Origin: Prevotella sp. khp7
GTDB lineage: Bacteria; Bacteroidota; Bacteroidia; Bacteroidales; Bacteroidaceae
Assembly: GCF_900109055.1 (NCBI RefSeq)
Contig: NZ_FOIV01000001.1
Coordinates: 1-64,000, forward strand
Reading direction: 5' to 3'
Length of the DNA: 64,000 bases
The notes below the pieces were generated by a model. That model was not told where the DNA came from, searched no databases, and saw only the letters and a program-made list of their open reading frames with translations. The position numbers were made by a program, and so were the translations under genes. Positions within the stretch are counted from its first letter, which is position 1. The number at the start of each line of letters is the position of its first letter. Below, one piece after another: positions 32,796 through 43,806 of this stretch.

Positions 32796-33100
32796 TAAAT
32801 TTCAAAATCCAGACAGGCACGCTGAACAGTGTAAGGACGAACTTTGTTGTTGGCCACAGCCACGTGGTCGGGATGAATAGCGTACCCCTTCAAGGCCTCT
32901 GGTGATTCGAGGGTGCTGTCAAGCATCACGTCAGCATTTGATGAGGCCAAACGGCCGTTAATATGAACTTTGACGTCGAGCAGACCGGGAACCTTGCCTA
33001 CGAGCCCTTCGAGGCCAGCTTTGATGCCAGCCTTAACGCTGGCTTTTTCTTCTTCAGAAAGTTCTGGATTGAGCGTCCAGAGAATGATGTGCTTAACCAT
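32795..33100 (-). CDS. Dabb-family (stress-responsive A/B barrel) protein
   Basis: A 101-residue protein: MVKHIILWTLNPELSEEEKA, followed by VPGLLDVKVHING and AIHPDHVAVANNKVRPYTVQ, the beta-alpha barrel pattern of Dabb proteins (dimeric ferredoxin-like). Typical length. A minus-strand TATTTTTG box (33140-33133) precedes it, back-to-back with the deoD promoter. Function of bacterial members is mostly unknown. Confidence 0.85.
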   Translation of the reverse strand: MVKHIILWTLNPELSEEEKASVKAGIKAGLEGLVGKVPGLLDVKVHINGRLASSNADVMLDSTLESPEALKGYAIHPDHVAVANNKVRPYTVQRACLDFEI

Positions 33101-33239
33101 AATTATTTTATTGTTTGATATATATAATGGTGCAAAAATAGGTAAAATAATTGGGCTAACAAAGATTTTATGGCAAAAACAGCCCCAATTAGCAAAAAAA
33201 AACGTAACTTTGCCCCGAATAACCCCAAACCAATAAAAG

Positions 33240-33947
33240 ATGGCAACAACACCAACTCCCCATATAGGGGCTAAGTTCGGCGAGATAGCCGAAACGGTAA
33301 TTATGGCTGGCGATCCGCTAAGAGCCAAGTTTATGGCAGAAAGATATCTCGACACTCCTGTGGAGTTTAACCACGTCAGAGGCATGTTGGGATATACAGG
33401 CACATACAAGGGTAAGCGTGTGAGTGTGATGGGGCATGGTATGGGTATGCCTTCTATTGGCATCTATACCTACGAACTCTACAATTTTTACGGCGTGAAG
33501 ACTATCATTCGTGTTGGTTCTGCAGGTTCTATCTCATATGATCTGCATATAGGCGACATAGCTATTGCCATGGGCGCTTGTACCAACTCGAACTATGTGA
33601 ACCAGTACGGACTGCCTGGGTTATATGCCCCGATAGCTACGTTTGAACTGGTGAGAGACGCTGCTGAGGCCTGTGAGCGCTTTGGTTATAACTATAAAGT
33701 AGGAAATGTGTTCTCTTCAGATAACTTTTATGGCGAAAATCCGCAGAATGAGAAATGGATGAATATGGGCGTGCTGGCCGTAGAGATGGAGATTGCTGCC
33801 CTTTATATGAATGCAGCCCGTTCGGGCAACAGGGCGCTGGGAATCTGCACCATATCAGACCATATACTGACGGGTGAGGCAACTACGGCTGAGGAGCGAC
33901 AGACCACATTTACCCACATGATGGATGTGGCATTTTCATTGATATAA
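33240..33947 (+). CDS. deoD: Purine nucleoside phosphorylase, DeoD type
   Basis: Phosphorolysis of purine nucleosides to base plus (deoxy)ribose-1-phosphate in salvage. The 235-residue protein shows [25 protein letters not shown], the phosphate/ribose loop [21 protein letters not shown] and the catalytic Asp in [10 protein letters not shown]. Hexameric trimer-of-dimers family, normal length. Promoter TAACTTTG at 33205-33212. The ettA gene follows after 19 bases. Confidence 0.96.
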   Translation: MATTPTPHIGAKFGEIAETVIMAGDPLRAKFMAERYLDTPVEFNHVRGMLGYTGTYKGKRVSVMGHGMGMPSIGIYTYELYNFYGVKTIIRVGSAGSISYDLHIGDIAIAMGACTNSNYVNQYGLPGLYAPIATFELVRDAAEACERFGYNYKVGNVFSSDNFYGENPQNEKWMNMGVLAVEMEIAALYMNAARSGNRALGICTISDHILTGEATTAEERQTTFTHMMDVAFSLI

Positions 33948-33966
33948 ATAAAACAACTATTATTGA

Positions 33967-35664
33967 ATGGCAACAGTTGATGATAAGAAAGTAATCTTCT
34001 CGATGGTCGGTGTAAGCAAGACCATCCAGCAGAATCAGAAACAAGTATTAAAGAACATCTACCTGAGTTTTTTCTATGGCGCGAAAATCGGTATCATCGG
34101 ATTGAATGGTGCTGGTAAGTCTACGCTTATGAAGATTATAGCCGGACTTGACGATAAGTTTCAGGGACAGGTGGTGTGGAGTCCCGGCTATTCGGTGGGC
34201 TATCTGCCACAGGATCCGCCTCTGAACGAGGAGAAGACTGTAAAGGAGAACGTGATGGAAGGTGTTCAGCACGTATACGACGCATTAGCCGAATATGACG
34301 AGATTAATGTGAAATTCGGATTGCCAGAGTATTACGAGGATGCCGACAAGATGGATAAGCTGATGCAGCGGCAGGCTGAACTTCAGGACATTATTGATGC
34401 TACCGATGCTTGGAATATGGACTCAAAGTTGGATCGTGCGATGGCCGCTCTGAACTGTCCGCCAGGTGATTGGAGCGTGAAGACGCTCTCAGGTGGTGAA
34501 CGCCGTCGTGTGGCCTTATGCCGTCTGTTGTTGCAGAAACCCGACGTGCTGCTGCTCGACGAGCCTACCAACCATCTTGACGCTGAGAGCATAGACTGGC
34601 TGGAGCAGCATTTGCAGCAATATGAAGGAACAGTGATTGCCGTAACTCACGACCGCTATTTCCTCGATGATGTCGCTGAATGGATTTTAGAGTTGGATCG
34701 CGGCGAGGGCATTCCCTGGAAAGGCAATTACTCAAGTTGGTTGGAACAAAAGAGTCAGCGATTGGCTCAGGAAGAAAAACAGGCATCTAAGCGCCGTAAG
34801 ACGCTGGAGCGTGAGTTAGAGTGGGTACGTATGGCTCCGAAAGCCCGCCAGGCTAAGGGTAAGGCTCGTTTGAACTCATACGATAAGATGTTGAATGAGG
34901 AGCAGAAACAAAAAGAAGAGAAGCTGGAGATTTTCATACCCAATGGTCCACGTTTGGGTAATAAGGTGATTGTTGCAGAACATGTAGCGAAGTCATTCCC
35001 AGAAAAAGAACTGTTCAAGGATCTGAATTTCGTATTACCTCCTAATGGAATTGTGGGTGTGATAGGTCCTAATGGCGCTGGTAAGACAACATTGTTCCGA
35101 CTGATAATGGGTTTAGACAAAGCTGATGCGGGAACCTTCGATGTGGGTGAGACGGTGAAGTTGTCATATGTAGACCAACAGCACAAGGATATCGATCCGA
35201 ACAAGTCGGTTTATGAGGTAGTAAGCGGTGGAAACGAGAGCATCCGCATGGGTGGCAAAGATGTGAATGTACGTGCCTACCTGTCGCGCTTCAACTTCAG
35301 CGGAGCCGACCAAGAGAAAAAGTGCGGTGTACTCTCTGGTGGTGAACGTAACCGCCTGCATCTGGCTATTGCACTAAAACAGGAAGGTAATGTTCTGCTT
35401 TTAGATGAGCCGACTAACGATATTGACGTCAATACGTTACGAGCTTTAGAGGAAGGTCTTGAGGCCTTTGCTGGCTGCGCCGTCGTAATCAGTCATGACC
35501 GTTGGTTCTTGGATCGTATCTGTACACATATACTGGCCTTTGAGGGTGATGGAAAAGTATTCTACTTTGAAGGAAACTACAGCGATTATGAGAGCAATAA
35601 GGCTCAGCGTCTTGGACTTGAAGAGCCTAAGCGTGCCCGTTATCGCAAGTTGATGGAAGAATAA
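33967..35664 (+). CDS. ettA: Energy-dependent translational throttle protein EttA (ABC-F)
   Basis: A 565-residue soluble ABC-F ATPase that binds the ribosomal E site and gates entry into elongation according to ATP/ADP. It has two ATPase domains: Walker A GLNGAGKST and GPNGAGKTT, signatures LSGGERRRV and LSGGERNRL, Walker B LLLDEPTNHLD and LLLDEPTNDID, and the charged linker (KQASKRRKTLERELEWVRM) between them. EttA-type length and start. No membrane part, so it is not a transporter. Confidence 0.95.
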   Translation: MATVDDKKVIFSMVGVSKTIQQNQKQVLKNIYLSFFYGAKIGIIGLNGAGKSTLMKIIAGLDDKFQGQVVWSPGYSVGYLPQDPPLNEEKTVKENVMEGVQHVYDALAEYDEINVKFGLPEYYEDADKMDKLMQRQAELQDIIDATDAWNMDSKLDRAMAALNCPPGDWSVKTLSGGERRRVALCRLLLQKPDVLLLDEPTNHLDAESIDWLEQHLQQYEGTVIAVTHDRYFLDDVAEWILELDRGEGIPWKGNYSSWLEQKSQRLAQEEKQASKRRKTLERELEWVRMAPKARQAKGKARLNSYDKMLNEEQKQKEEKLEIFIPNGPRLGNKVIVAEHVAKSFPEKELFKDLNFVLPPNGIVGVIGPNGAGKTTLFRLIMGLDKADAGTFDVGETVKLSYVDQQHKDIDPNKSVYEVVSGGNESIRMGGKDVNVRAYLSRFNFSGADQEKKCGVLSGGERNRLHLAIALKQEGNVLLLDEPTNDIDVNTLRALEEGLEAFAGCAVVISHDRWFLDRICTHILAFEGDGKVFYFEGNYSDYESNKAQRLGLEEPKRARYRKLMEE

Positions 35665-35683
35665 GAACTAAATTAATGAGAGC

Positions 35684-37114
35684 ATGAAACGGAGATGGGG
35701 TGTGGTGCTCTTGAGTGGCTTGCTTGTGGCCTCCTGTGGTGATGGAAACAGGCAGTTGTCTGAGGCGGATAAATCGGCCTTTGGTACCTATGTAGATAGT
35801 TTGGACAGCGATGTGCAGGGAACATGGTTCACCCGTATGGGTATGGTAGATGAGGCAGACTCGATGTTGATATACCTGCGCCGCGAACTGCCTCAGAACG
35901 GACTTGATACTACTGCCTTCTTCGTGCCCCAGATAGCTGAGGATATGGCTATCGTCAAGACGCTGGCATTCGATTCAATAGGACAGAGCATCAACGAGGT
36001 GTTAAAACGGCTCGATGATCATCTGACCCAGGCATACGTTAGCTATACAACGGGATTGAGGTATGGATTCATGCAACCAGACAAAGTATTGAACCGACTG
36101 GATAACAAGGTGGGGGGTGAAGGCTTTGCCAGACTGTTTGATTACGAAGTGAAGACTGCTGATGATACTGAGGCACAGCAGAAACTGGCCACTGGTGAAC
36201 GTATGGCATACCTGAAGGCTTCGCAGACCGATAATTACGTCTATCAGGCGTTGAAGAATCAGTTGGCAAAGACAACAGACAAGCTTGAGCGCAGGAAGAT
36301 AGCCATCAACATGGAACGATGCCGCTGGCAGATGAAACACCCTGAGAGGCTGGAGAAATGTGTGTTAGTAAATATTGCAGCGCAGCATTTGTGGGCTGTT
36401 GGTGGCGATTCGGTTCTTGATATGAAGATATGTTGTGGCGCATTTGCTACGAAGACACCATTGCTGCATAGTGCCATTAGTCATATACAGGTGAACCCCG
36501 AATGGGTGATTCCTTTCAATATTATCAAGACCGACGTGGCTCATCATAGCGGCGACTCGGCGTATTTCGCCCGTAATAAATACTCGATTGTTGAACGTGA
36601 GTCGAATGATACGCTGAATGCTGCTAACGTGAGTAAGGAAAGACTATTGTCGGGCAATGTGAGAGTGGTGCAGAAAGGGGGCGCAGGCAACTCGCTTGGA
36701 AGGATTGTGTTCCGTTTCCCCAATAACTTCTCTGTGTATCTTCACGATACAAATAATCGTGGTGCATTCCAGCGCGACAAACGAACGCTGTCGCATGGTT
36801 GTGTAAGAATACAGAAGCCATTTGATATGGCATGTTTCCTGTTGCCTGAGCTTGACGAGTGGACGAAAGACAAGTTGAGGCTGTCGATGGATCTCAGACC
36901 AGAGACAGAGCAGGGTAGGACTTATCTGAGTGCTCATGCCGGCGAGCCCATCAGACTTGTCAAGTATCTGGATGTGAGTTCGAAAGTGCCTGTATATATT
37001 GTATATTACACAGCCTATCCGAACCCTGCCACGGGTAAGGTGGAACTGTGGCCAGACATCTATAAATATGATGAGGTGATAGAAAAAGAGATAGGAACAT
37101 TCTTAATAAAATAA
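35684..37114 (+). CDS. L,D-transpeptidase lipoprotein (YkuD)
   Basis: A 476-residue lipoprotein (lipobox VAS-C, residues 1-18) that would make 3-3 cross-links or attach proteins to peptidoglycan. The YkuD catalytic motif is intact in FQRDKRTLSHGCVRIQKP, with Cys373 as nucleophile and the His in SHGC; HDTNNRGAF comes before it. The ~250-residue N-terminal part, rich in helices, resembles the scaffold of large LdtD (YcbB)-type enzymes. It starts 19 bases behind ettA. Confidence 0.9.
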   Translation: MKRRWGVVLLSGLLVASCGDGNRQLSEADKSAFGTYVDSLDSDVQGTWFTRMGMVDEADSMLIYLRRELPQNGLDTTAFFVPQIAEDMAIVKTLAFDSIGQSINEVLKRLDDHLTQAYVSYTTGLRYGFMQPDKVLNRLDNKVGGEGFARLFDYEVKTADDTEAQQKLATGERMAYLKASQTDNYVYQALKNQLAKTTDKLERRKIAINMERCRWQMKHPERLEKCVLVNIAAQHLWAVGGDSVLDMKICCGAFATKTPLLHSAISHIQVNPEWVIPFNIIKTDVAHHSGDSAYFARNKYSIVERESNDTLNAANVSKERLLSGNVRVVQKGGAGNSLGRIVFRFPNNFSVYLHDTNNRGAFQRDKRTLSHGCVRIQKPFDMACFLLPELDEWTKDKLRLSMDLRPETEQGRTYLSAHAGEPIRLVKYLDVSSKVPVYIVYYTAYPNPATGKVELWPDIYKYDEVIEKEIGTFLIK

Positions 37115-37142
37115 AAACTTAAATTATTATCAACTTACCAAC

Positions 37143-38582
37143 ATGAAGAAATTTTTTGTTATTGGTATGCTGCTCTCGGCTGTGATGGTTCAAGCCCAGA
37201 CAGCAAGGAAGTTTACGCTCGACCTGACAGAAGACGGAAAGGCGCAGATGGTGTGTTTCTTGCCTGAGACATCTTGTGGCAAAGCTATAGTAGGTGTGCC
37301 TGGTGGCGGCTATTCGGTACTTTCAAACACCCATGAGGGAACGATGGCATCGGATTGGCTCAACAAACAAGGTATTGCCTATTTCGTAGTGAACTATCGT
37401 TTGCCGGAGGGCGATCGCATGAAGCCTATGAGCGATGTGATGAATGGTATCCGCACTGTTCGTGACTCAGCCAAGGTGTGGGGTGTTAATCCAAATGATG
37501 TAGGTATCATGGGCTTCTCGGCTGGCGGACATCTGGCTTCTGTTGTCTCTACGCATGCCGACTTCGATGCTCGTCCAAACTTCTCAATTCTGTTCTATCC
37601 GGTTATTTCTATGGATCAGAAGGTGAGCCATAAGTGGTCGTGCATCAATTTCTTGGGTGAGGAGGGCTTGAAAGATCCCGCGTTAGTACGTGATTTCTCT
37701 ACCATGAACGCAGTACGTCGCCATCTGACCCCTCCAGCATTGATTATCTCGGCTAGTGATGACCGTCTGGTACCGTTTGTTACCAATGGTTTGGAGTATT
37801 ATAAGGCAATGCGTCTGGCTGGTAACGATTGCGCCATGTATGTATATCCTACAGGCGATCATGGTTTCGGCTTTGGACCTTGGTTCAAATATCACGACCA
37901 GTTGCTGACGGATATCGGTAATTGGCTGAAAGCTCATCAGGCCCCGAAGGAGGATGCTGTCCGTGTGGCTTGTATTGGTAACAGCATTACCGACGGCCAT
38001 GGTCTCGATATGGCTACGGCATACGGATATCCCGCTTTGTTGCAGAAAAAACTGGGTAGCGACTACTGGGTGAAGAATTTCGGTGTGAGCGCCCGTACTA
38101 TGCTGAATAAGGGTGATTATCCCTATATGAATGAGTTGGCATGGAAAGATGCGCTTGCCTTTAAGCCTGATATCGTAGTGATAAAGTTGGGAACCAATGA
38201 TTCGAAAGGCCGTAACTGGCTGTTTGGTGCTGAGTTCCGTCAGGATTTGGAACAAATGATTACTACCTTACGTCCAGACCTGTTGCAACCTGCCAAGAAG
38301 AAAGGTAAGAAAGCAGCTGCCACAGTTCCTGCAAAGCCTCAGATATTCCTCTGTACACCCATCAAGGCAGAGAAGACAACCTGGGATATCAACGACTCCA
38401 TTATTGTTAATGGCGTGATTCCTGTTCAGCAGGAGGTTGCCAAAAAGTATGGATTGAATGTCATCGACCTGCACACGCTGTTTGAAGGTGGCGAGAAGCT
38501 GATGATGACAGATGGTATTCATCCTAATGGTCAGGGTGCTGATAAGATGGCTCAGATTATTGCTGATGCTTTGAAACAGTAA
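37143..38582 (+). CDS. Two-domain secreted esterase: alpha/beta hydrolase plus SGNH hydrolase
   Basis: 479 residues: signal peptide ending AVMVQAQ; domain 1 (~20-265) an alpha/beta hydrolase with PGGGYSVLS oxyanion loop, nucleophile Ser126 in GFSAGGHLAS, Asp in SASDDRLVP and His in GDHGFGFG; domain 2 (~272-479) an SGNH hydrolase with Ser281 in CIGNSITDG, the block II/III residues in NFGVSARTML and KLGTNDSK, and Asp457/His460 in DGIHPNG. Both active sites are complete. Such fusions occur among carbohydrate esterases acting on acetylated xylan; the two domains may remove different acyl groups. It follows the L,D-transpeptidase gene by 28 bases, perhaps by chance. Confidence 0.9.
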   Translation: MKKFFVIGMLLSAVMVQAQTARKFTLDLTEDGKAQMVCFLPETSCGKAIVGVPGGGYSVLSNTHEGTMASDWLNKQGIAYFVVNYRLPEGDRMKPMSDVMNGIRTVRDSAKVWGVNPNDVGIMGFSAGGHLASVVSTHADFDARPNFSILFYPVISMDQKVSHKWSCINFLGEEGLKDPALVRDFSTMNAVRRHLTPPALIISASDDRLVPFVTNGLEYYKAMRLAGNDCAMYVYPTGDHGFGFGPWFKYHDQLLTDIGNWLKAHQAPKEDAVRVACIGNSITDGHGLDMATAYGYPALLQKKLGSDYWVKNFGVSARTMLNKGDYPYMNELAWKDALAFKPDIVVIKLGTNDSKGRNWLFGAEFRQDLEQMITTLRPDLLQPAKKKGKKAAATVPAKPQIFLCTPIKAEKTTWDINDSIIVNGVIPVQQEVAKKYGLNVIDLHTLFEGGEKLMMTDGIHPNGQGADKMAQIIADALKQ

Positions 38583-38606
38583 AATCAAAGAAGGTATGAA
38601 TAAATT

Positions 38607-38636
38607 AAAGCCGCTGACCTCTCAGCGGCTTTTTGT
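38607..38636. terminator. Bidirectional terminator
   Basis: An 11-bp stem, aaagccgctga (38607-38617) with tcagcggcttt (38622-38632), four-base loop, then T-rich DNA. Sits between convergent genes. Confidence 0.92.
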
Positions 38637-38648
38637 TTCTATGGGATG

Positions 38649-39329
38649 CTAATCTTGTAAGAATTTCATAATTGCTTGGTTGAATTCCTGAGGATGTTGG
38701 TTTGCAATGAAATGACTGCCTTTAAGGATTACCAGCGTGGCGTCAGGAATGTTTTCTGCTATCAGTCTTGTGTGCTCATCTTTTATCATGTCGTTAGTGC
38801 CCGCAATGACCAATGTTCTGGCTTGTATTCCTTTCAGTTCCTGAGGCGATATGTTCGGATCATTCACCATCAGCCCTAATAATTCGGCTTTTAGTTTTGC
38901 AGAACGGCGCCAACGGGCGAACACTCGGGCAATTCTATATCCTATCTCAATGGGGATTTGTATGCTTCTTTTTACGCCGTTAGTATTCAGATTGGCACCA
39001 TTGAGTATCAGTCGGCTGATACGGTCGGGATGTTGTATGGCAAATACCATGGCGATATTGCCACCATCAGAGAATCCGAGCAGATGGGCTTTCTCAATCT
39101 GGTGTTTGTCCATAAATCCCAGCAGGTCTTCTGCGAATTGCCGAATGGTAAAAGGCTTGTCGCCTCTTGGCGATTGCCCATGTCCTCTGGTGTCTATTGC
39201 ATACACATGATATGATTTAGCAAACTCATCTATCTGCCCTTGGAAATAATCGCAGTTCTCTCCATTCCCGTGAAGAAGAATCAAAGGAAACCCTTCACCT
39301 CTCTCTCTATAGAAATGCTCAATGTCCAT
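38649..39329 (-). CDS. Alpha/beta hydrolase, cytoplasmic
   Basis: A 226-residue hydrolase without signal peptide. It has LILLHGNGENCDYF, DTRGHGQSPRG, nucleophile elbow LGFSDGGNIA, acid region IAGTNDMIKDEH and catalytic His in KGSHFIANQHP. Typical of small esterases or lactonases; substrate unknown. The minus-strand TAACTTTG box (39348-39341) would start transcription at about 39334, so the inner ATG at 39329 (MDIEHFY) is preferred to the one at 39335. Confidence 0.85.
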   Translation of the reverse strand: MDIEHFYRERGEGFPLILLHGNGENCDYFQGQIDEFAKSYHVYAIDTRGHGQSPRGDKPFTIRQFAEDLLGFMDKHQIEKAHLLGFSDGGNIAMVFAIQHPDRISRLILNGANLNTNGVKRSIQIPIEIGYRIARVFARWRRSAKLKAELLGLMVNDPNISPQELKGIQARTLVIAGTNDMIKDEHTRLIAENIPDATLVILKGSHFIANQHPQEFNQAIMKFLQD

Positions 39330-39409
39330 TATCATGGCGGCAAAGTTAAGTATTAATTCGGAATATTCGGCAATATCTGTGTAGAATTGAAGAAAAAAAT
39401 TGTTATTTG

Positions 39410-39440
39410 TTGCTGAATTAAAATAAAAACATTAATTTTG
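39410..39440 (+). promoter_or_regulatory. Promoter of the PAP2 lipoprotein gene
   Basis: TTG (39410-39412), a 20-base spacer and TAATTTTG (39433-39440); start expected near 39447, about 44 bases before the ATG. Confidence 0.7.
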
Positions 39441-39490
39441 CCCACGCAATTTCCTCAATAAGGGGGATTGTGGTGTAAAGAATTGTATAT

Positions 39491-41023
39491 ATGAAAAAAA
39501 TACTTTTGTTTGTATTGCCTTTCTTCTTTGTGTCATGCGACAAGGATAGTAACAATAATAACGGCAATAATAATGATGAAGAACGGGTTGTAAATGCCGA
39601 CGAGCTCCTTGATGAAGTGCTTCACAACAGTTTCGATGGTATCGTCAATGTACATAAGGACAGCAAGACCTATACATATCTGCTTGAGTTGGCAGAAGAG
39701 GCTATAGCCCAGTCGAAGGGGAAAAGTAGTTGCGGTTTGCCCCTGCTTTATAAGGAAGAGAATTTCCCGACAGCATATAACTACTATACAGACAAGCAAG
39801 CAGACAAGATAGATGTATATAAGACGATGATTGGCTGGCTCGCTGCCATGCAGTTGTCGGAAATCAATCCGTCCAAGCGCAATCTGCTATATCAGACAGG
39901 ATATGAGGCTGGCGACTTTACCATGGATAGTAATATTTATGGCTATAGCTTCAATTCAGATCCTAATGTGGCGCGCCTTGTGGCAAGTGCCATCTATGCA
40001 GCTATGCACACCACAGAGAAACCTGATATCGAAGCCATGAGGGCTGAGGTAGGTGGCAGCAAGTATCAGAAGACGCTGGCAGAGACGCTCAAGGAAGAGT
40101 CGCGCGACCACGTTACCGACGATGCTTTCTACGTAGAGCTCCGCAAGTTTATGGCGAGTGCGCCCGGTCCATATGCCCCTCAGTTCGCTGATCGTAATAG
40201 GATAAATCCGGAAATTGCCGATGAGAAAGCCTCCAATGGCTGTCTGAAGGTTGATATGGAAATCTATAACAACATTGTGAGCAAGTTCAACTTGCCAGAC
40301 CAGAGAGCTGTACAGGCTATTGCTGACGAAGATAATGATGTTCACCATATCTTCGGAGCAGATAAGAAGAATGTTGGCGGTAAGTATAGCTTCAATGCAG
40401 TATTCGGAGCTTCAACCATAGGTGAGACCATCAGTCCCGAAGGAAAGATAGCCGCACTCATTCTGCTATTACAAAAGGCAGGTAACACGGCAAGAGGCAT
40501 ACTTCAACATGCGACAGCCTCACTTGGTCATTATGAATATGGCAGATTAAGGCCTGGCTGTTCTGAGGCGCAGCAGGGACTGCGCAAGTCGTATACTGAC
40601 GACAGATATAACGTGCTGACGAGTTTTGTCATTGAGGATAATGATGGTCATAAGGCATCGTATGATGTAGGTGACATAGAGGTCTGCTATTATGATGAGA
40701 ATGGCAAATGGACGAATGCTGATGTGCAGTCGCCAGAGCAATATGAGGATATGTCCAAGGACCTGTTGTATGCAAACTCCTATCCCAGTGGTCATGCTGC
40801 AGGAATATGGTCAGCTGCTATGACCATGATAGAACTCTATCCACAGAAAGCCGATCTGATTATGAGGGCAGCCAATGATTTTGCTGTGTCAAGAACCATT
40901 GCTCGATATCATTGGAACAGCGATATCATTCAAGGCAGAATCATTGGCAGTGTTATGAATCCTGTATGTCATGCAACGTCCGACTACAGCACTCTGCTCG
41001 AAGCTGCCAGAGCAGAACGGTAA
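39491..41023 (+). CDS. PAP2-superfamily acid phosphatase lipoprotein
   Basis: A 510-residue lipoprotein (lipobox FVS-C, then DKDS and an Asn-rich linker). The vanadium-haloperoxidase/PAP2 motifs are complete: the Arg-Pro block in YEYGRLRPG, SYPSGHAAGI, and SRTIARYHWNSDIIQGR with the catalytic His and Asp. About 300 residues precede the catalytic block, more than in class A nonspecific acid phosphatases, so it has an extra helical region. The acidic residues after the lipidated Cys suit surface exposure. Role: phosphate release from phosphomonoesters, or lipid phosphatase; not decidable here. Confidence 0.88.
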   Translation: MKKILLFVLPFFFVSCDKDSNNNNGNNNDEERVVNADELLDEVLHNSFDGIVNVHKDSKTYTYLLELAEEAIAQSKGKSSCGLPLLYKEENFPTAYNYYTDKQADKIDVYKTMIGWLAAMQLSEINPSKRNLLYQTGYEAGDFTMDSNIYGYSFNSDPNVARLVASAIYAAMHTTEKPDIEAMRAEVGGSKYQKTLAETLKEESRDHVTDDAFYVELRKFMASAPGPYAPQFADRNRINPEIADEKASNGCLKVDMEIYNNIVSKFNLPDQRAVQAIADEDNDVHHIFGADKKNVGGKYSFNAVFGASTIGETISPEGKIAALILLLQKAGNTARGILQHATASLGHYEYGRLRPGCSEAQQGLRKSYTDDRYNVLTSFVIEDNDGHKASYDVGDIEVCYYDENGKWTNADVQSPEQYEDMSKDLLYANSYPSGHAAGIWSAAMTMIELYPQKADLIMRAANDFAVSRTIARYHWNSDIIQGRIIGSVMNPVCHATSDYSTLLEAARAER

Positions 41024-41052
41024 ACTATCATAGTGCAGCCATTACAATTAAA

Positions 41053-41092
41053 AAGGGAGCAGTATAGCAAAGTGTATACTGCTCCCTTCTTT
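41053..41092 (+). terminator. Terminator
   Basis: A 14-bp perfect stem, aagggagcagtata (41053-41066) with tatactgctccctt (41075-41088), followed by CTTTT; serves the PAP2 gene and, in reverse, the end of the Sus-like operon. Confidence 0.92.
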
Positions 41093-41105
41093 TATGTCTG
41101 GTGAT

Positions 41106-43280
<2,175 letters not shown>

Positions 43281-43326
43281 TTAATTATATTTAAGTCTTG
43301 TTGCCAATGCCGTTGTCGTCATCTTT

Positions 43327-43785
43327 TCAATCACCTAAGAATGTGGTCGACATGGTCCAGTTGCGCAAGTCGAAAGTCAGACGGTATTTACCCGCCTCAA
43401 CAATCTTCCATTTGTCATCAGGATCCCCGGCATGCATGGCAAAGCCTGCTGCGTTGATAGCTGTCCGACTAATCTCCGTTCCATTCACGGTAGGACGGAT
43501 AAAAGGAGCCCCCCAGTCACCGGTGCTGAGACACAGTTTCATTTCACCAGTGTTAAGTTGTCCTTCCCATTGGAATACGAGGGGATCGTCAGCAGTCGCC
43601 TCCAAAGCCGTGGGGTTCCCGATATCCCAACCTGCGGGCGTAGCATCTCCAACCATATATAATGTTGATGTTTTGATGGGCAGATTGCCATCGATAATGA
43701 TGAGATCCTTCTCACCGTCGCAGCTGGTCATACCGATTGTCAGTACCATTAAGACCAGTGCGGAAAATAAACGATTCAGTTTCAT
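43327..43785 (-). CDS. SusE/SusF-like starch-binding lipoprotein, single domain
   Basis: A 152-residue lipoprotein (lipobox MTS-C20 or so, followed by DGEKD, an acidic surface-export signal). The mature part is one carbohydrate-binding module of the SusE/SusF type: LYMVGDATPAGWDIGNPTAL, VFQWEGQLNTGEMKLCLS, DWGAPFIRP and the final AGKYRLTFDLRNWTMS. The conserved tryptophans and the Lys/Asn expected to contact alpha-glucan are there. True SusE and SusF carry two or three such modules after an N-terminal Ig-like domain, so this is a minimal version. Likely a surface glucan holder for the SusCD complex. Confidence 0.85.
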   Translation of the reverse strand: MKLNRLFSALVLMVLTIGMTSCDGEKDLIIIDGNLPIKTSTLYMVGDATPAGWDIGNPTALEATADDPLVFQWEGQLNTGEMKLCLSTGDWGAPFIRPTVNGTEISRTAINAAGFAMHAGDPDDKWKIVEAGKYRLTFDLRNWTMSTTFLGD

Positions 43786-43806
43786 ATAACTCTACTTTAT
43801 TTACTC

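Noticed and set aside
33967-35664. ABC transporter ATPase reading of the ABC-F gene
   Set aside because: Two fused ATPase domains with a charged linker and no membrane partner indicate a ribosome-binding ABC-F protein (EttA).
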